Origin: Streptomyces longwoodensis
GTDB taxonomy: Bacteria > Actinomycetota > Actinomycetes > Streptomycetales > Streptomycetaceae
NCBI RefSeq assembly: GCF_001514125.1
Contig: NZ_KQ948550.1
Span: 543,080-607,079, forward strand
DNA: 64,000 bases
Reading direction: 5' to 3'
A program made the translations under genes and the position numbers. A model generated the notes under the pieces. It saw nothing but the letters and a program-made list of their open reading frames with translations, had not been told where the DNA came from and ran no database searches. Below, in pieces: positions 8,205 through 16,472 of the stretch. How positions within the stretch are numbered: position 1 is the stretch's first letter; every line of letters begins with the position of its first letter.

Positions 8205-9413
8205 TTGTGGAAGCTGACCCGTCCGGACAACCGGCACGACAAGCTCGTGCGGGACAACCTCCTGGATCTGGAGGACCACGACCTGGTGAGGATCGAGTCG
8301 GTCCGGGAGGACCAGCGGCAGGTGTGGGTGCTGACCCGGCGAGGACACGGCGAGGCGAAGGACCTGCTGGAGCCGAAGGGCATACGGGTCTCGGTGCTGC
8401 GCAAGCAGGAGTACGCCCCGGACATCGGGGAGCTGCTCGGCACCGGCTACGACGACCACGCGGCGGCGGTCACCTCGACGGCCGCCGAACTCCACCGTGC
8501 CGGGATCGAGCACCGGCTCGGCTTCCAGACGGAGATCGGGCACCGGCTCGCGGACGGGTACGTGCAGCGGGCGGACCTGGTGGTGCGGGCGCCGGAGGCC
8601 GGGGTGCCGGTGATGCTGCTGGAGATCGACCGCCGCACCGAGGACGCGCATGACCTGGTTGCCAAGCTGCGCCGGTACTGGGAGTGGGGCCGGCTGCTCC
8701 CAAAGGACGCGGGCAAGCACACCGTGGACCTGGTCCGCTCCCGGCCGGACGCGATCGAGCACGTCGACCACGAGCAGCGGCTGTGGCGGCGGGTCTACCC
8801 GCCGACCGGCCGTGAGGGCCTGGTGCCAGTGGCGTTCGTGTTCGCGGACACCACCGAGGAGAAGGTCGCCAACACGGTCGCCGTACTGGAGGAGGCCGGC
8901 CGCCGCTACTGGGCACCGCGCCGGTACGAGAGCTACTACCGCGAGGCGATCACGGCGAAGGACTACGGCCAGGCGGTGCCCGTCGTCGTCACCACCCTGG
9001 AGCAGCTCCAGGAGCACGGCGCGGACGCGGCGGTGTGGCGGCGGCTGGGACGCACCGGCGAGCAGACGCTGACGGTCGCGCTGGACAACCCCGACGGCGA
9101 TGTCCTCTTCCGCGACCAGGAGGCCCGCGCCGACGCGGAGGAGAAGCAGCGCCGCGTTGCTGAGCGGGAGGCGCAGCGCCCGGTGTGCAAGCGGTGCGGA
9201 AGGAAGTTCACCGATCAGCGCTGGGAGGAGACCACCGCGCACAGGACGGCCTGGAGTGCCGGGGACGTGTCGGTGTGCGGCACCTGCTATGCCGACGACG
9301 TCGCCCGTGAGGAAGCCGCCGAGGCCGCCCGCCTCCAGGCCGCCGCACCGCCACAGTCGGAGGACGACCCCGAGCCGGGCCGGGGCCGCGGCTGGATTCG
9401 CCGGCGGGCCTGA
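8205..9413 (+). CDS. Replication-relaxation family protein, 5' end removed by the IS
   Basis: A 402-residue frame from TTG 8205. The coding sequence extends in frame upstream to 8139 (RRELLQALGIFQRATPDQLW), where it meets the IS end and an in-frame TAG, so the original start codon and first residues are missing. The N-terminal winged-helix (RRGHGEAKDLLEPKG), the core with ADLVVRAPEAGVPVMLLEID and a C-terminal CKRCGRKF...CGTCY zinc site fit the Replic_Relax family of actinobacterial plasmids and conjugative elements. The biochemical role in the family is poorly defined. Expression would need the weak internal TTG or a promoter in the IS. A hairpin terminator follows. Confidence 0.8.
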   Translation: MWKLTRPDNRHDKLVRDNLLDLEDHDLVRIESVREDQRQVWVLTRRGHGEAKDLLEPKGIRVSVLRKQEYAPDIGELLGTGYDDHAAAVTSTAAELHRAGIEHRLGFQTEIGHRLADGYVQRADLVVRAPEAGVPVMLLEIDRRTEDAHDLVAKLRRYWEWGRLLPKDAGKHTVDLVRSRPDAIEHVDHEQRLWRRVYPPTGREGLVPVAFVFADTTEEKVANTVAVLEEAGRRYWAPRRYESYYREAITAKDYGQAVPVVVTTLEQLQEHGADAAVWRRLGRTGEQTLTVALDNPDGDVLFRDQEARADAEEKQRRVAEREAQRPVCKRCGRKFTDQRWEETTAHRTAWSAGDVSVCGTCYADDVAREEAAEAARLQAAAPPQSEDDPEPGRGRGWIRRRA

Positions 9414-9422
9414 CCGCACGAG

Positions 9423-9460
9423 CCCGCTGTGCGGTCGGAGCCGCCAGGCCGCACAGCGGG
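9423..9460 (+). terminator. Hairpin terminator after the replication-relaxation gene
   Basis: A perfect 12-bp stem (CCCGCTGTGCGG with its complement) and a 14-nt loop start 10 bp after the stop codon. Confidence 0.75.
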
Positions 9461-9546
9461 ACTGACCCCGAAGTCACCGCACCACGGGGCGGGACGGACA
9501 GGCCCCCCCGGCGCCGCCAGCGTTCCGCAGGCCCTACACAAGCCCC

Positions 9547-10092
9547 ATGAGACGCAGCCGAGAAGAGACCGCACCCCAGGATCTGCTGGGCGACCTGTGG
9601 CACGCCCTGGCCCAGCTCCACCACACCCACCGCGACCCCGTGGGCCGCGTCGGGCTGCTTGCCCGCCCGGCCGAGCTGCTGTCCTTCACCGCGGCCGCCG
9701 ACACCCTCCTCGCGGCCCGGGTGCAGCCGACCGGTGCGGAGACGATGCGCGAGGTGAACGAGACGCTCCGCGCGATGACCGGTGACCTGCCCACGCTCAC
9801 TTCACCGGACTCGCCGTCGCCCTGGAGCTCACCCTCAGCAGACGCCAGGAGCTCCCGGTCCACGCGGCACATATCGCCGGACTCACCCGGCTCTTCCGGC
9901 ACGCCTCCGGCACCATCGGTGCCCGGAGAACCCCGGGCGGTGGCCGCTGTTTCCACTGCGACGGGACTGGGCTCGCCCGACCCTTGTGGAGCCGGCCGCC
10001 GGGCACGCCCGAGATCGGTCCGCCACAAGAACGCTCGCGCCCCGGGCCGCCCTTCTGGACGGAGCGGGACGCGGGCGGGCGGAAGGAACTGA
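9547..10092 (+). pseudogene. Frameshifted mobile-element protein with CxxCxGTG zinc motif
   Basis: The first frame (ATG 9547) encodes about 80 plausible residues ending in LRAMTGDLP. Beyond about 9790 that frame turns into Ser/Pro-rich noise, while the third frame opens. It reads HFTGLAVALELTLSRRQELP, then a helical stretch, then CFHCDGTGLARP, a zinc-ribbon-like motif. The two halves together resemble a single 150-residue protein that follows replication-relaxation genes in Streptomyces elements. A one-base change near 9785-9792 would rejoin them. It may be a true pseudogene, a sequencing error or, less likely, a programmed shift. The true end is uncertain. Confidence 0.5.
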
Positions 10093-10190
10093 GGCTTACG
10101 CCGGTACGGGCGCCGGTGCCGGGCGCAGCGATGCGAGCGGGGAGCACCGGCCTTTCTCCACTGCGATACCCGGTCAGAACCTGTCAGCGG

Positions 10191-10568
10191 TCAGGGGGCG
10201 AGCGCTTCGCGCAGGGTGGTGCGGCAGTCGATGAGATCGTCGACGCCGACGAGCTGAAGTGTGCGCAGGACGGAGTCGGTGGGTGCGGCCAGGCGGATCC
10301 AGCCGCCGTCCCGGGTGACGGTCTGGTAGGCGGCGACGAGGAGGTTGATGCCGGTGGAGTCCATGAAGGTGACTCGTCGCATGTCCACCACGATGCGGGG
10401 CCGGGCGGTGCCGGTAACGTCCAGCGCCTGGCGCAGCGCCTCGCCGGTGTCGTGGTCGAGTTCCCCGGCCAGGCTCAGCACCCGGATGCCGTCCGTGGCG
10501 GTGACCGTGACCGACAGGCTGCCGGCGTGTGCGGCCTGCTCCGCGTCCGTCATCCGTCTCTCAGCCAT
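10191..10568 (-). CDS. STAS-domain anti-sigma factor antagonist
   Basis: A 125-residue RsbV/SpoIIAA-type protein. The phosphorylatable serine lies in FMDSTGINLLV (about residue 71), and the STAS core starts at VTATDGIRVLSLAGELD. Antagonists of this type release sigma factors by sequestering the cognate kinase. It is divergent from an RsbW-type kinase gene 160 bp away, an arrangement that suggests partner switching between them. ATG 10568 lacks a strong ribosome site. ATG 10553 with GAGA upstream is an alternative. Confidence 0.9.
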   Translation of the reverse strand: MAERRMTDAEQAAHAGSLSVTVTATDGIRVLSLAGELDHDTGEALRQALDVTGTARPRIVVDMRRVTFMDSTGINLLVAAYQTVTRDGGWIRLAAPTDSVLRTLQLVGVDDLIDCRTTLREALAP

Positions 10569-10728
10569 AGGGGGATACTGGCACAGCCAGACCTTCGCCT
10601 TGAAGCGCTGCCCTGCACGTGGTGACGGTGCCGCGGGTGGCTGCGGGGGAGCCGTGCAGGAGCGTGAAGCGTGTGCTGGGCGGGCGAGGGTACACCGAGG
10701 TAAACGGGGGAATGGAAAGGCTGCCGAG

Positions 10729-11208
10729 ATGGAACCAGTCCCGGTGAATGAGGACGGCACCGCGCCGCACGAGCAGGCCATACAGACCACGATGGCCCTG
10801 CAGGGCGAGGGTACGAGCATCGCCGAGGCCCGCCACCTCGCCGCCCGGTTCCTCACCCGGGTCCAGGCCGAGCACGGCCTGCCCGTCTCGCAGCGTGCCG
10901 TGGATGTGACCCAGCTGGTGGTCAGCGAACTGGTCACCAACGCCCGCAAGTACGCGCCCGGCCCGGTGATGATGGATCTGCGGATCGTCGGCGACCTGGT
11001 CGAAATCGTGGTGTGGGACTCCGCGCCGGAGCTGCCGGTCGCCAAGGCCGCGGACGCCGGGCGGGTTGGGCAGCACGGGCTGGAGATCGTGATGGCGGTG
11101 GCCCAGGGCTTCGAAGTCCAGATGGAACCGGTCGGCAAACGCATCACCGTCCGCATCGCCCTCCTCGACGACCCCGGCGGCGCCGTCACAGGACGCAGAC
11201 CCCAATAG
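10729..11208 (+). CDS. RsbW-type anti-sigma kinase (HATPase)
   Basis: A 159-residue protein with the GHKL ATP-binding motifs: N-box VVSELVTNARKYA, G1-like VVWDSAPELPVA and G2 GQHGLEIVMAV. Such kinases bind a sigma factor or an antagonist protein and phosphorylate the STAS serine. The ATG at 10729 is preceded by AAAGG 8 nt upstream. The divergent STAS gene is the likely partner, but Streptomyces encode dozens of such proteins, so the sigma target cannot be told from sequence. Confidence 0.9.
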   Translation: MEPVPVNEDGTAPHEQAIQTTMALQGEGTSIAEARHLAARFLTRVQAEHGLPVSQRAVDVTQLVVSELVTNARKYAPGPVMMDLRIVGDLVEIVVWDSAPELPVAKAADAGRVGQHGLEIVMAVAQGFEVQMEPVGKRITVRIALLDDPGGAVTGRRPQ

Positions 11209-11220
11209 CGCCCTTCTGCT

Positions 11221-11508
11221 TCAGGGAGCCGTCGGCGCAGCGCCTGGATGTCCTGCTGCCGGGCGGCACCGGACGCTCTTGACCACGGCCCAGCAGCCGC
11301 CCGTGTGCACCAAATCAGTGTTCGCTCGGCTGAGCCCGTGCTGGATCAGTACCTCCGGCGCAGGCCGCATCTCCTCACCGGAGTGCCACCGCGCCCCGCG
11401 ACGCTCCTCTGCCGCGATCCATCCGTCGAGCTGCTCAAGGGCCGCCGTCGCCTGCTGCACCACCACGCACCGGGCGAAGCGGAGGAGCCGCGAAATTCGT
11501 CGTCCCAT
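11221..11508 (-). CDS. DUF6233-like protein, C-terminus probably truncated
   Basis: A 95-residue frame containing LLRFARCVVVQQATAALEQL, an acidic/basic helix (WIAAEERRG) and the HTGGCWAV..RCRP region characteristic of DUF6233 proteins. Family members normally continue another 25-30 residues into an Ala-Leu-rich helix and a CxxCRPDT-like motif. Here the frame changes to Pro/Ala-rich sequence and stops, implying a 3' frameshift or deletion. Function is unknown. The tail faces the convergent anti-sigma kinase gene. Confidence 0.5.
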   Translation of the reverse strand: MGRRISRLLRFARCVVVQQATAALEQLDGWIAAEERRGARWHSGEEMRPAPEVLIQHGLSRANTDLVHTGGCWAVVKSVRCRPAAGHPGAAPTAP

Positions 11509-11626
11509 GCGGCCGACGCAGTGCATGGGCGCTCCGGCGGTCCAAGTGGCGTATCACCGCGTGCGGGTGGAGGCGGGTGCTGGTGAGGTTGTTGTGTCCC
11601 TTACCTCCACTTCTTGGAGCTCCATC

Positions 11627-11944
11627 ATGCTGTCCCTCCGTAAGACCTTCGCGGCCGTTGCTCTGGCCGCTGCCGCGGTGATGGCCGGTCCCGGCATCGC
11701 TGCCGCCAGCGATCACTCCGAGCGGGGCGAGGGGCCCGCCTCCTACGGGCAGTGCAACGACTTCACCACGCAGCTCGGAGCGGTGAACGTCAACCAGGGC
11801 CCGGTCTGCATCAACTTCGACTCCCTCTTCGAAGCAGATGGGAACAAGGGCGGTGACGACGACGCGGGCTTCGACTGCAACGCCGCCGTCACCCAGGTCG
11901 GCCTGGTCAACGTCAACCAGGGCCCGGTCTGTATCAACTTCTGA
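11627..11944 (+). CDS. Small secreted protein with two tandem Cys repeats
   Basis: A 105-residue protein. The signal peptide (LRKTFAAVALAAAAVMAG, cleavage near residue 28) is followed by an acidic mature part. Two imperfect 23-residue repeats follow, each of the form CN-x3-TQ-x-G-x-VNVNQGPVCINF, separated by an acidic Gly/Asp linker. Each repeat has two cysteines, so each could form its own disulfide. The repeat copies are nearly identical at DNA level in the last 14 residues. GGAG precedes ATG 11627 by 7 nt. I do not recognise the family. A surface or aerial-hyphae structural role is a guess from size and repetition. Confidence 0.8.
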   Translation: MLSLRKTFAAVALAAAAVMAGPGIAAASDHSERGEGPASYGQCNDFTTQLGAVNVNQGPVCINFDSLFEADGNKGGDDDAGFDCNAAVTQVGLVNVNQGPVCINF

Positions 11945-12429
11945 CCCCCCTTGAGAGGTGGGCCATCCCCCAACTGTTGTCGGCAGGCTCGATCCGGCGT
12001 GTCGGCAACCGTTGGGGGAAGCGCCGCATGCCGCTGATGATCGGGCGTTCCCCACTCGGGGTGCGGCTGGGCTTCCTCCGCACCCCGGGCGGTGCTGGAC
12101 CGCGGCTACGACAGCGCAGGCCGCGCGCAGCACAGCCTCGGCGGTGGCGCACACGTTCCACTTGCTCCCAGCTCCTCCAGTCCGGGCGCAGTCCGCTCCA
12201 GCCGTCCGCGCGCGACGGCAGTTGACGGGCGCGACATCAGCGGTGCCTCCATCTGGGGGTCGGCGAGCAGCGCCTCCAGTGCAGCCGCTGACGTCCCTGC
12301 GCCGGTCGCTCAAGAGGGTGACGTCGCCACGGGCCCCCCGGCAGCACCTTCCAGGGTTCTCGTATCCGTTCTGGGCGACGTGGACGCGGTCGTGGCCCGA
12401 GGGTGCCGTTCTTATCCGTGAGCAGGCGA
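11945..12429. other. Intergenic region without a convincing gene
   Basis: About 485 bp between two convergent small secreted-protein genes. Only shadow frames are present. It ends in the bidirectional hairpin at 12430-12459. Confidence 0.4.
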
Positions 12430-12459
12430 AGGCCACGGTGGCTCGGGCCACCGTGGCCT
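12430..12459 (-). terminator. Perfect hairpin terminator
   Basis: A 13-bp perfect stem, AGGCCACGGTGGC with its complement, closes a TCGG tetraloop 22 bp downstream of the His/Trp-rich protein gene. Confidence 0.85.
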
Positions 12460-12481
12460 CGTGCGTGTGATGAGTGGGCGT

Positions 12482-12856
12482 TCACTGGTGGCGGCAGTCC
12501 CAGTAGCCGTTGACCCAGTGATGCTCAAAGTGGGCGGGGACGTAGATCCACTTGTAGGAGGAGCTGTCCTTCCAGTAGCCCTTGTGCCACGTGCCGTGCT
12601 TGTCGTAATGGCCGGAGTGCCAGATCTTGTGGTGGACCAGCTTCTTCTCCCAGTGGGCCTTCACCCACTTCTTCTCCCAGTGCCCCTTGTGCCACTCGCA
12701 CTTGCTGTGGTGGTCGTGCTGGGTGCTGCTGATGACGGATGCCGGCGCGGGTGTAGCGCTTGCTGTGCCCGCAAGGCCGACAGCGGCACCGCCGGCCAGG
12801 AGGCCCGTCGTGGCCGCTCCAGCAAGCAGTTGCCGCGCTCGTATGGACGTACGCAT
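12482..12856 (-). CDS. Secreted His/Trp/Lys-rich protein
   Basis: A 124-residue protein with a clear signal peptide (about 1-34, cleavage after TASA). The mature part is built from degenerate units such as HKGHWEKKWVKAHWEKK and WHKGYW, rich in His, Trp, Lys and Tyr, with a single Cys at each end. AGGAG lies 8 nt before ATG 12856. The composition suggests binding of metal ions, cell-wall polymer or nucleic acid outside the cell, with the two cysteines closing the domain. No characterised homologue is known to me. Confidence 0.8.
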   Translation of the reverse strand: MRTSIRARQLLAGAATTGLLAGGAAVGLAGTASATPAPASVISSTQHDHHSKCEWHKGHWEKKWVKAHWEKKLVHHKIWHSGHYDKHGTWHKGYWKDSSSYKWIYVPAHFEHHWVNGYWDCRHQ

Positions 12857-13120
12857 CGCTATGTCTCCTAAGCGGTGGTGGGCTGCATCTCCGGCTCACA
12901 GGCCGGATATGAGGTATTCGAAGCGGGTGTCGCAACGGATGACAGCGGCACGAGAAAGTTTCCAGCCACCAGCCAGCCCCCTCACCAGCAGGACACCGTC
13001 GTTTGGCTGGAAACCAACAACTGTGCAGCCCACGTGCCCGGCGGCATCCATCCATCAGCGCCTCAGCTACGAATCCCTGTGCACCAACTCGCCAGATCCA
13101 CAGCCCCCGAGGGAGCCATC

Positions 13121-13549
13121 ATGTCGGCCACAGCACCGTCCCCCGCCGCCCCGCGCCATGCCGTCGACCTGCCCCGGGGCCTGCACACGCCGGCCGTCGC
13201 CCGTCACATCACGCAACGGTGGCTCGAGACGGCCGAGCAGACCGGTCGCGTCGAGGACGCGGTACTGATCGTGTCCGAGCTGGTGACCAATGCCGTCCGC
13301 CACACGGAGGCCTCCTGCCAACTCGCGCTCAGTCTGCAGGACGGCCAGTTGGATATCGCCGTCGCGGATCACAGCGAGGACCTGCCCGAGATCGACCGGC
13401 ATGCCGGCGGCACGGCGCCCGGTGGTTTCGGCATAAACATCATCGAACAGCTAGGAGGACACATGACCGTGGTCCCTGGGCTGGGCGGGAAGACGGTACA
13501 CGTCGTTCTGCGTCTGCGGCCCGAGCCGGATGCCTTTGGAAGTGAGTGA
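13121..13549 (+). CDS. RsbW-type anti-sigma kinase (HATPase)
   Basis: A 142-residue protein with N-box VSELVTNAVRHT, VADHSEDLPE and GGFGINIIEQL, the ATP-binding motifs of the SpoIIAB/RsbW group. GAGGGAG precedes ATG 13121 by 5 nt. It lies 108 bp upstream of a SigK-type sigma gene on the same strand, so it may be co-transcribed with it, although RskA rather than this kinase is the expected SigK partner. Confidence 0.9.
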   Translation: MSATAPSPAAPRHAVDLPRGLHTPAVARHITQRWLETAEQTGRVEDAVLIVSELVTNAVRHTEASCQLALSLQDGQLDIAVADHSEDLPEIDRHAGGTAPGGFGINIIEQLGGHMTVVPGLGGKTVHVVLRLRPEPDAFGSE

Positions 13550-13657
13550 CCCCGTGCCGGTCACCCCCACGCCACGACCGCCCTGCACCGCGCGGCCGAG
13601 GATGGAAGAGTCGGGCTTGTCGCATGCTGCAAATCCCGCCGGATCGCAGCGCACAGC

Positions 13658-14239
13658 ATGACGGGAGGGGGCATGCTGCACAGGTCCGGACCAGAGGCCA
13701 GGGCCGAAGATCTGCTGGCCCGCGCAGGCCGCGGAGACAAGGACGCGTTCGCCGGGGTCTTCGACATCTTCTCCCCCGTGGTCATGGGCCTGGCATGCCG
13801 GATCCTGCGTGATCCGGCCCAAGCGGAGGAGGTGACCCAGGACGTCATGATCGAGATCTGGCGTACGGCGGACCGCTACGTCCCCGAGCGGGGATCTGCG
13901 AAGGCCTGGGTGCTCACGCTGGCGCACCGGCGCGCGGTGGACCGCGTGCGCGCGGCTCAAGCCGGCATGGAGCGTGAACAACGTGCTCGCACGCTGCTGC
14001 CCGAGGGCGCCTTCGACGTGGTGGCCGAAGTCGTCGAACACCATGACGAGCAGCGTCGCGTCTACCGATGTCTTGCTTCGCTGTCCCGCAGTCAGCGGGT
14101 CCCGCTTGTGCTCGCCTACTACCAGGGCCTGACGTACCTGGAGGTCGCACACGCCCTCTCCGCCCCCGTGGGCACGGTGAAATCCCGCATGCGAGCCGCT
14201 CTGCGGCAGCTGCGGGCCTGCATGGAGGCCGGCAGATGA
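13658..14239 (+). CDS. sigK: ECF sigma factor, SigK type
   Basis: A 193-residue sigma factor. Region 2 contains DAFAGVFDIFSPVVMGLACR, then EVTQDVMIEIWRTADRY. Region 4 has YYQGLTYLEVAHALSAPVGT followed by VKSRMRAALRQLR. The downstream RskA-type membrane anti-sigma gene overlaps by 4 nt (ATGA), the standard SigK/RskA pairing, which responds to envelope or redox signals through regulated proteolysis. ATG 13658 has no clear ribosome site. An internal ATG at 13673 has GGAGG only 4 nt upstream. Confidence 0.9.
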   Translation: MTGGGMLHRSGPEARAEDLLARAGRGDKDAFAGVFDIFSPVVMGLACRILRDPAQAEEVTQDVMIEIWRTADRYVPERGSAKAWVLTLAHRRAVDRVRAAQAGMEREQRARTLLPEGAFDVVAEVVEHHDEQRRVYRCLASLSRSQRVPLVLAYYQGLTYLEVAHALSAPVGTVKSRMRAALRQLRACMEAGR

Positions 14240-14973
14240 CAGCCGAGGACGACCCGCATGAGGCCATCGCCGCCTACGTGTTGAACGCTTTGCCCCCGGC
14301 CGAAGAAGCCGCGTTCGAAAACCACCTCGCCGGCTGCAGCACCTGCACTGAGGAGATCACTGCATTTCGCGAGGTCGTCGCTGAGCTGGCCGCCGCCCAG
14401 AGCGCCCCCGTACCGCAGCACATCCGCACCACCACACTGAAGGCCATCACCCACATACACCAGGAGAGCGCCCCCCGGCCGCCCCGCACGGCGGGACGCC
14501 GCAGGCCAGCTCTCGTACTCGCCGCGAGTATCACGGCGGCCGCCCTCCTGGCCGGGACGACGGCGTGGCAGTACACCGAGGCCGAACACGCACGCACACA
14601 GGCAGCTCAAGCTCGCGGATCGAGCCAGGCGCTCACAGATCTCCTCGTGGCACCGGACGTCACCGTGCACACCGCCAAGCTCACCGACGGAGCCAGAGCA
14701 GCGGTCACCGTTTCCCGCGGTCAGGGCAAGGCCGTATTCGCAGCTCAGGGCCTTCCGGCACCGGACGAAGGCAAGACCTACGAGCTCTGGTACGCCTTCA
14801 CCACCGGCGACTTGCACCCTGCCGGTCTGGTATCCGGGGATGCGCGCCACGCCCCACACCTGCTGAAAGGCCCCCTGAACAAGGCGGTGGCTGTGGGTAT
14901 CACGCTCGAGCCCGCGAGCGGCTCGAAGCAGCCGACCAGCAAGCCGCTGGGCATCATCCCGATCACCTTGTGA
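14236..14973 (+). CDS. rskA: RskA-type membrane anti-sigma factor
   Basis: A 245-residue protein. The cytoplasmic zinc-type anti-sigma domain has H30-x3-C34-x2-C37 (HLAGCSTC). One membrane segment lies at about 91-111. The extracytoplasmic RskA domain contains TYELWYAFTTGDLHPAGLVSG. It should hold SigK at the membrane until cut by site-1 and site-2 proteases. The start overlaps the sigma stop, so synthesis is coupled. A nested hairpin about 160 bp further on probably ends the operon. Confidence 0.92.
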   Translation: MTAEDDPHEAIAAYVLNALPPAEEAAFENHLAGCSTCTEEITAFREVVAELAAAQSAPVPQHIRTTTLKAITHIHQESAPRPPRTAGRRRPALVLAASITAAALLAGTTAWQYTEAEHARTQAAQARGSSQALTDLLVAPDVTVHTAKLTDGARAAVTVSRGQGKAVFAAQGLPAPDEGKTYELWYAFTTGDLHPAGLVSGDARHAPHLLKGPLNKAVAVGITLEPASGSKQPTSKPLGIIPITL

Positions 14974-15662
14974 CCCTCACACACGTTGCCGGGACGCTCA
15001 ATGGGCCGACCGCACCGCCGCCCTCGACCAAGCGGAGCTGACGCCGGGCTGCTCGCCCTCCCGGCCTTCCTCTGTCCAGCGCGCTGTGCCGGAGGGCAGG
15101 AGCTGGTCGGCACTTGTCCCGCCGAAAACGCAACAGGCCCTGTCCCCGCCGTCTCGGCGGGAGACAGCCGGAACAGGGCCGTAGCGGTGTCGGCAAGACC
15201 CGCGAGGTCAGCTTTGCACATTCCGTCCGGCGGGATGTCGTGACGCGCCCTGGGCGTACAGCGTCCACCCCTGAAGGGAGCAGCACTCGGTCCGGTGCCG
15301 CCACCGTGTCGGGCTGCGGATACGAAGCCACCGCGACCGTGCACCTGCGCTCAGGGCCAGGCGCCCGCTGCACCTCGCCCGGGCTCTCGCGTCCCGCAAC
15401 CGGACAGGCCGGCCCAGAGCCCTCGGCACGGCTGGTGGCCCCCTTTCTCCCATGGATCGCGCCGTGTCGGCATCCCTGCCGGGAAGCCGGGCTGATCAAG
15501 ACTGCGCTCTACCACCTGAATGAGCTACGCGCACGCGGCGGTCAGTCTTCGGCCGGGTACTGCACTGCAGTCATGGACGAAGTGGGAACGCCATGTGAGG
15601 GAAGTCGGTAGGCTCACCGTCACGATGGTTGCGTCTCCCGATGAGGCGGTTGGGAGCGCCTG
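14974..15662. other. Intergenic region with nested hairpin
   Basis: About 690 bp with no convincing gene. It contains the hairpin at 15136-15180. At 15500-15533 on the minus strand there is a short segment resembling the 5' half of a tRNA, without a matching 3' half. Confidence 0.4.
15136..15180 (+). terminator. Nested hairpin terminator after sigK-rskA
   Basis: An outer 8-bp stem (GGCCCTGT/ACAGGGCC) encloses an inner 6-bp stem (CCCGCC/GGCGGG, loop GTCTC), about 160 bp after the rskA stop. Confidence 0.6.
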
Positions 15663-16019
15663 ATGACCACAGAACCCTCAGTCCGGGCACGCATGGCAGG
15701 AACGTCGCTTATCGTGCAGCTCAGCGGCGACATCGACTATCTCACCGCCTCCTTCTTCCAGGACCGCCTGCTGGAAAAGATCGCCCTGGGCCGGCAGCGC
15801 GTAGTACTGGACCTAGACGCCGTGCCGTTCTGCGATTCAGCCGGCCTGAATGTGCTGGTGCACGCCTGGCAGCAGGCGAAGCAGACCGGTGCCGTGCTGG
15901 TACTGGCCTGCGCGCCGCAAAAGCTGCAGCGGATGCTGCGCATGACTGGCATCGACACCCTCATGCCGGTGTACGGCACCGTCGCCGAGGCCGGGCTGGT
16001 GGACGGCAACGGGGCTTGA
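15663..16019 (+). CDS. STAS-domain anti-sigma factor antagonist
   Basis: A 118-residue SpoIIAA/RsbV-type protein. The phosphoserine site is PFCDSAGLNVLV (about residue 60), preceded by LIVQLSGDIDYLTA. The Cys before the Asp-Ser is common in Streptomyces copies. GGGAG lies upstream of ATG 15663. It is the second STAS protein in 6 kb and may answer to the RsbW-type kinase at 13121. That pairing is inferred from distance only. Confidence 0.9.
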   Translation: MTTEPSVRARMAGTSLIVQLSGDIDYLTASFFQDRLLEKIALGRQRVVLDLDAVPFCDSAGLNVLVHAWQQAKQTGAVLVLACAPQKLQRMLRMTGIDTLMPVYGTVAEAGLVDGNGA

Positions 16020-16078
16020 AGCCCGACCTGACCGTCCGCGGCAGTCAGCTCGCCATCTTTAGTCACCCACAGGGGGTG

Positions 16079-16336
16079 ATGGCCTACAACGCTTCGTCCC
16101 ACATTATGACTATCGTGAGTGCTTCACAGCCTGTGACCGTAGGTCCGCCTGACAGTGAGGGTGGCCGACTGGTGCACGTCCACGGTGTGCCGGTCGGCCG
16201 CGCCTACGGGCGGTGGGATCTGGTGGTCTTCCTGGGCCGAGCAGGTCTGCGTGAGGGTCTGGCGGACGAGGACCAGATCGCAGTCTCCCCGCTCATCAGG
16301 TGGCTCGGTGGGGGCGCCGACCAATGGGACCCATGA
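16079..16336 (+). CDS. Small conserved-type Streptomyces protein
   Basis: An 85-residue protein ending in a Trp-containing motif (LIRWLGGGADQW) preceded by VHGVPVGRAYGRWDLVVFLG. This pattern resembles a small Streptomyces protein in which an HG-x-G-x-A segment is followed by a helix and a terminal WxGGG-W. Function is unknown. A second start at ATG 16109 is possible. The gene follows the STAS gene on the same strand after 59 bp. Confidence 0.6.
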   Translation: MAYNASSHIMTIVSASQPVTVGPPDSEGGRLVHVHGVPVGRAYGRWDLVVFLGRAGLREGLADEDQIAVSPLIRWLGGGADQWDP

Positions 16337-16472
16337 CGGGGGCCGGAGTGCCTGGGGCGGGGGCCAGGGTTCGCAGCAGCGGCTGTCATGTCAGAGGGCC
16401 CGTCTGAGGGCTTTGGTCGTCATCGGTGGTGGAGGCGGCGCCCGATGCCCCAAGCAACCGCGATCATCGGGA

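Noticed and set aside
8055..9419. A 454-codon minus-strand frame
   Set aside because: It mirrors the replication-relaxation gene and is Val/Leu/Arg-rich antisense sequence.
15500..15533. A minus-strand segment resembling the 5' half of a tRNA (GTAGCTCA...GGTGGTAGAGC)
   Set aside because: The D-loop is over-long, the anticodon stem does not pair and there is no T-arm or 3' half, so it is at most a fragment or a chance match.
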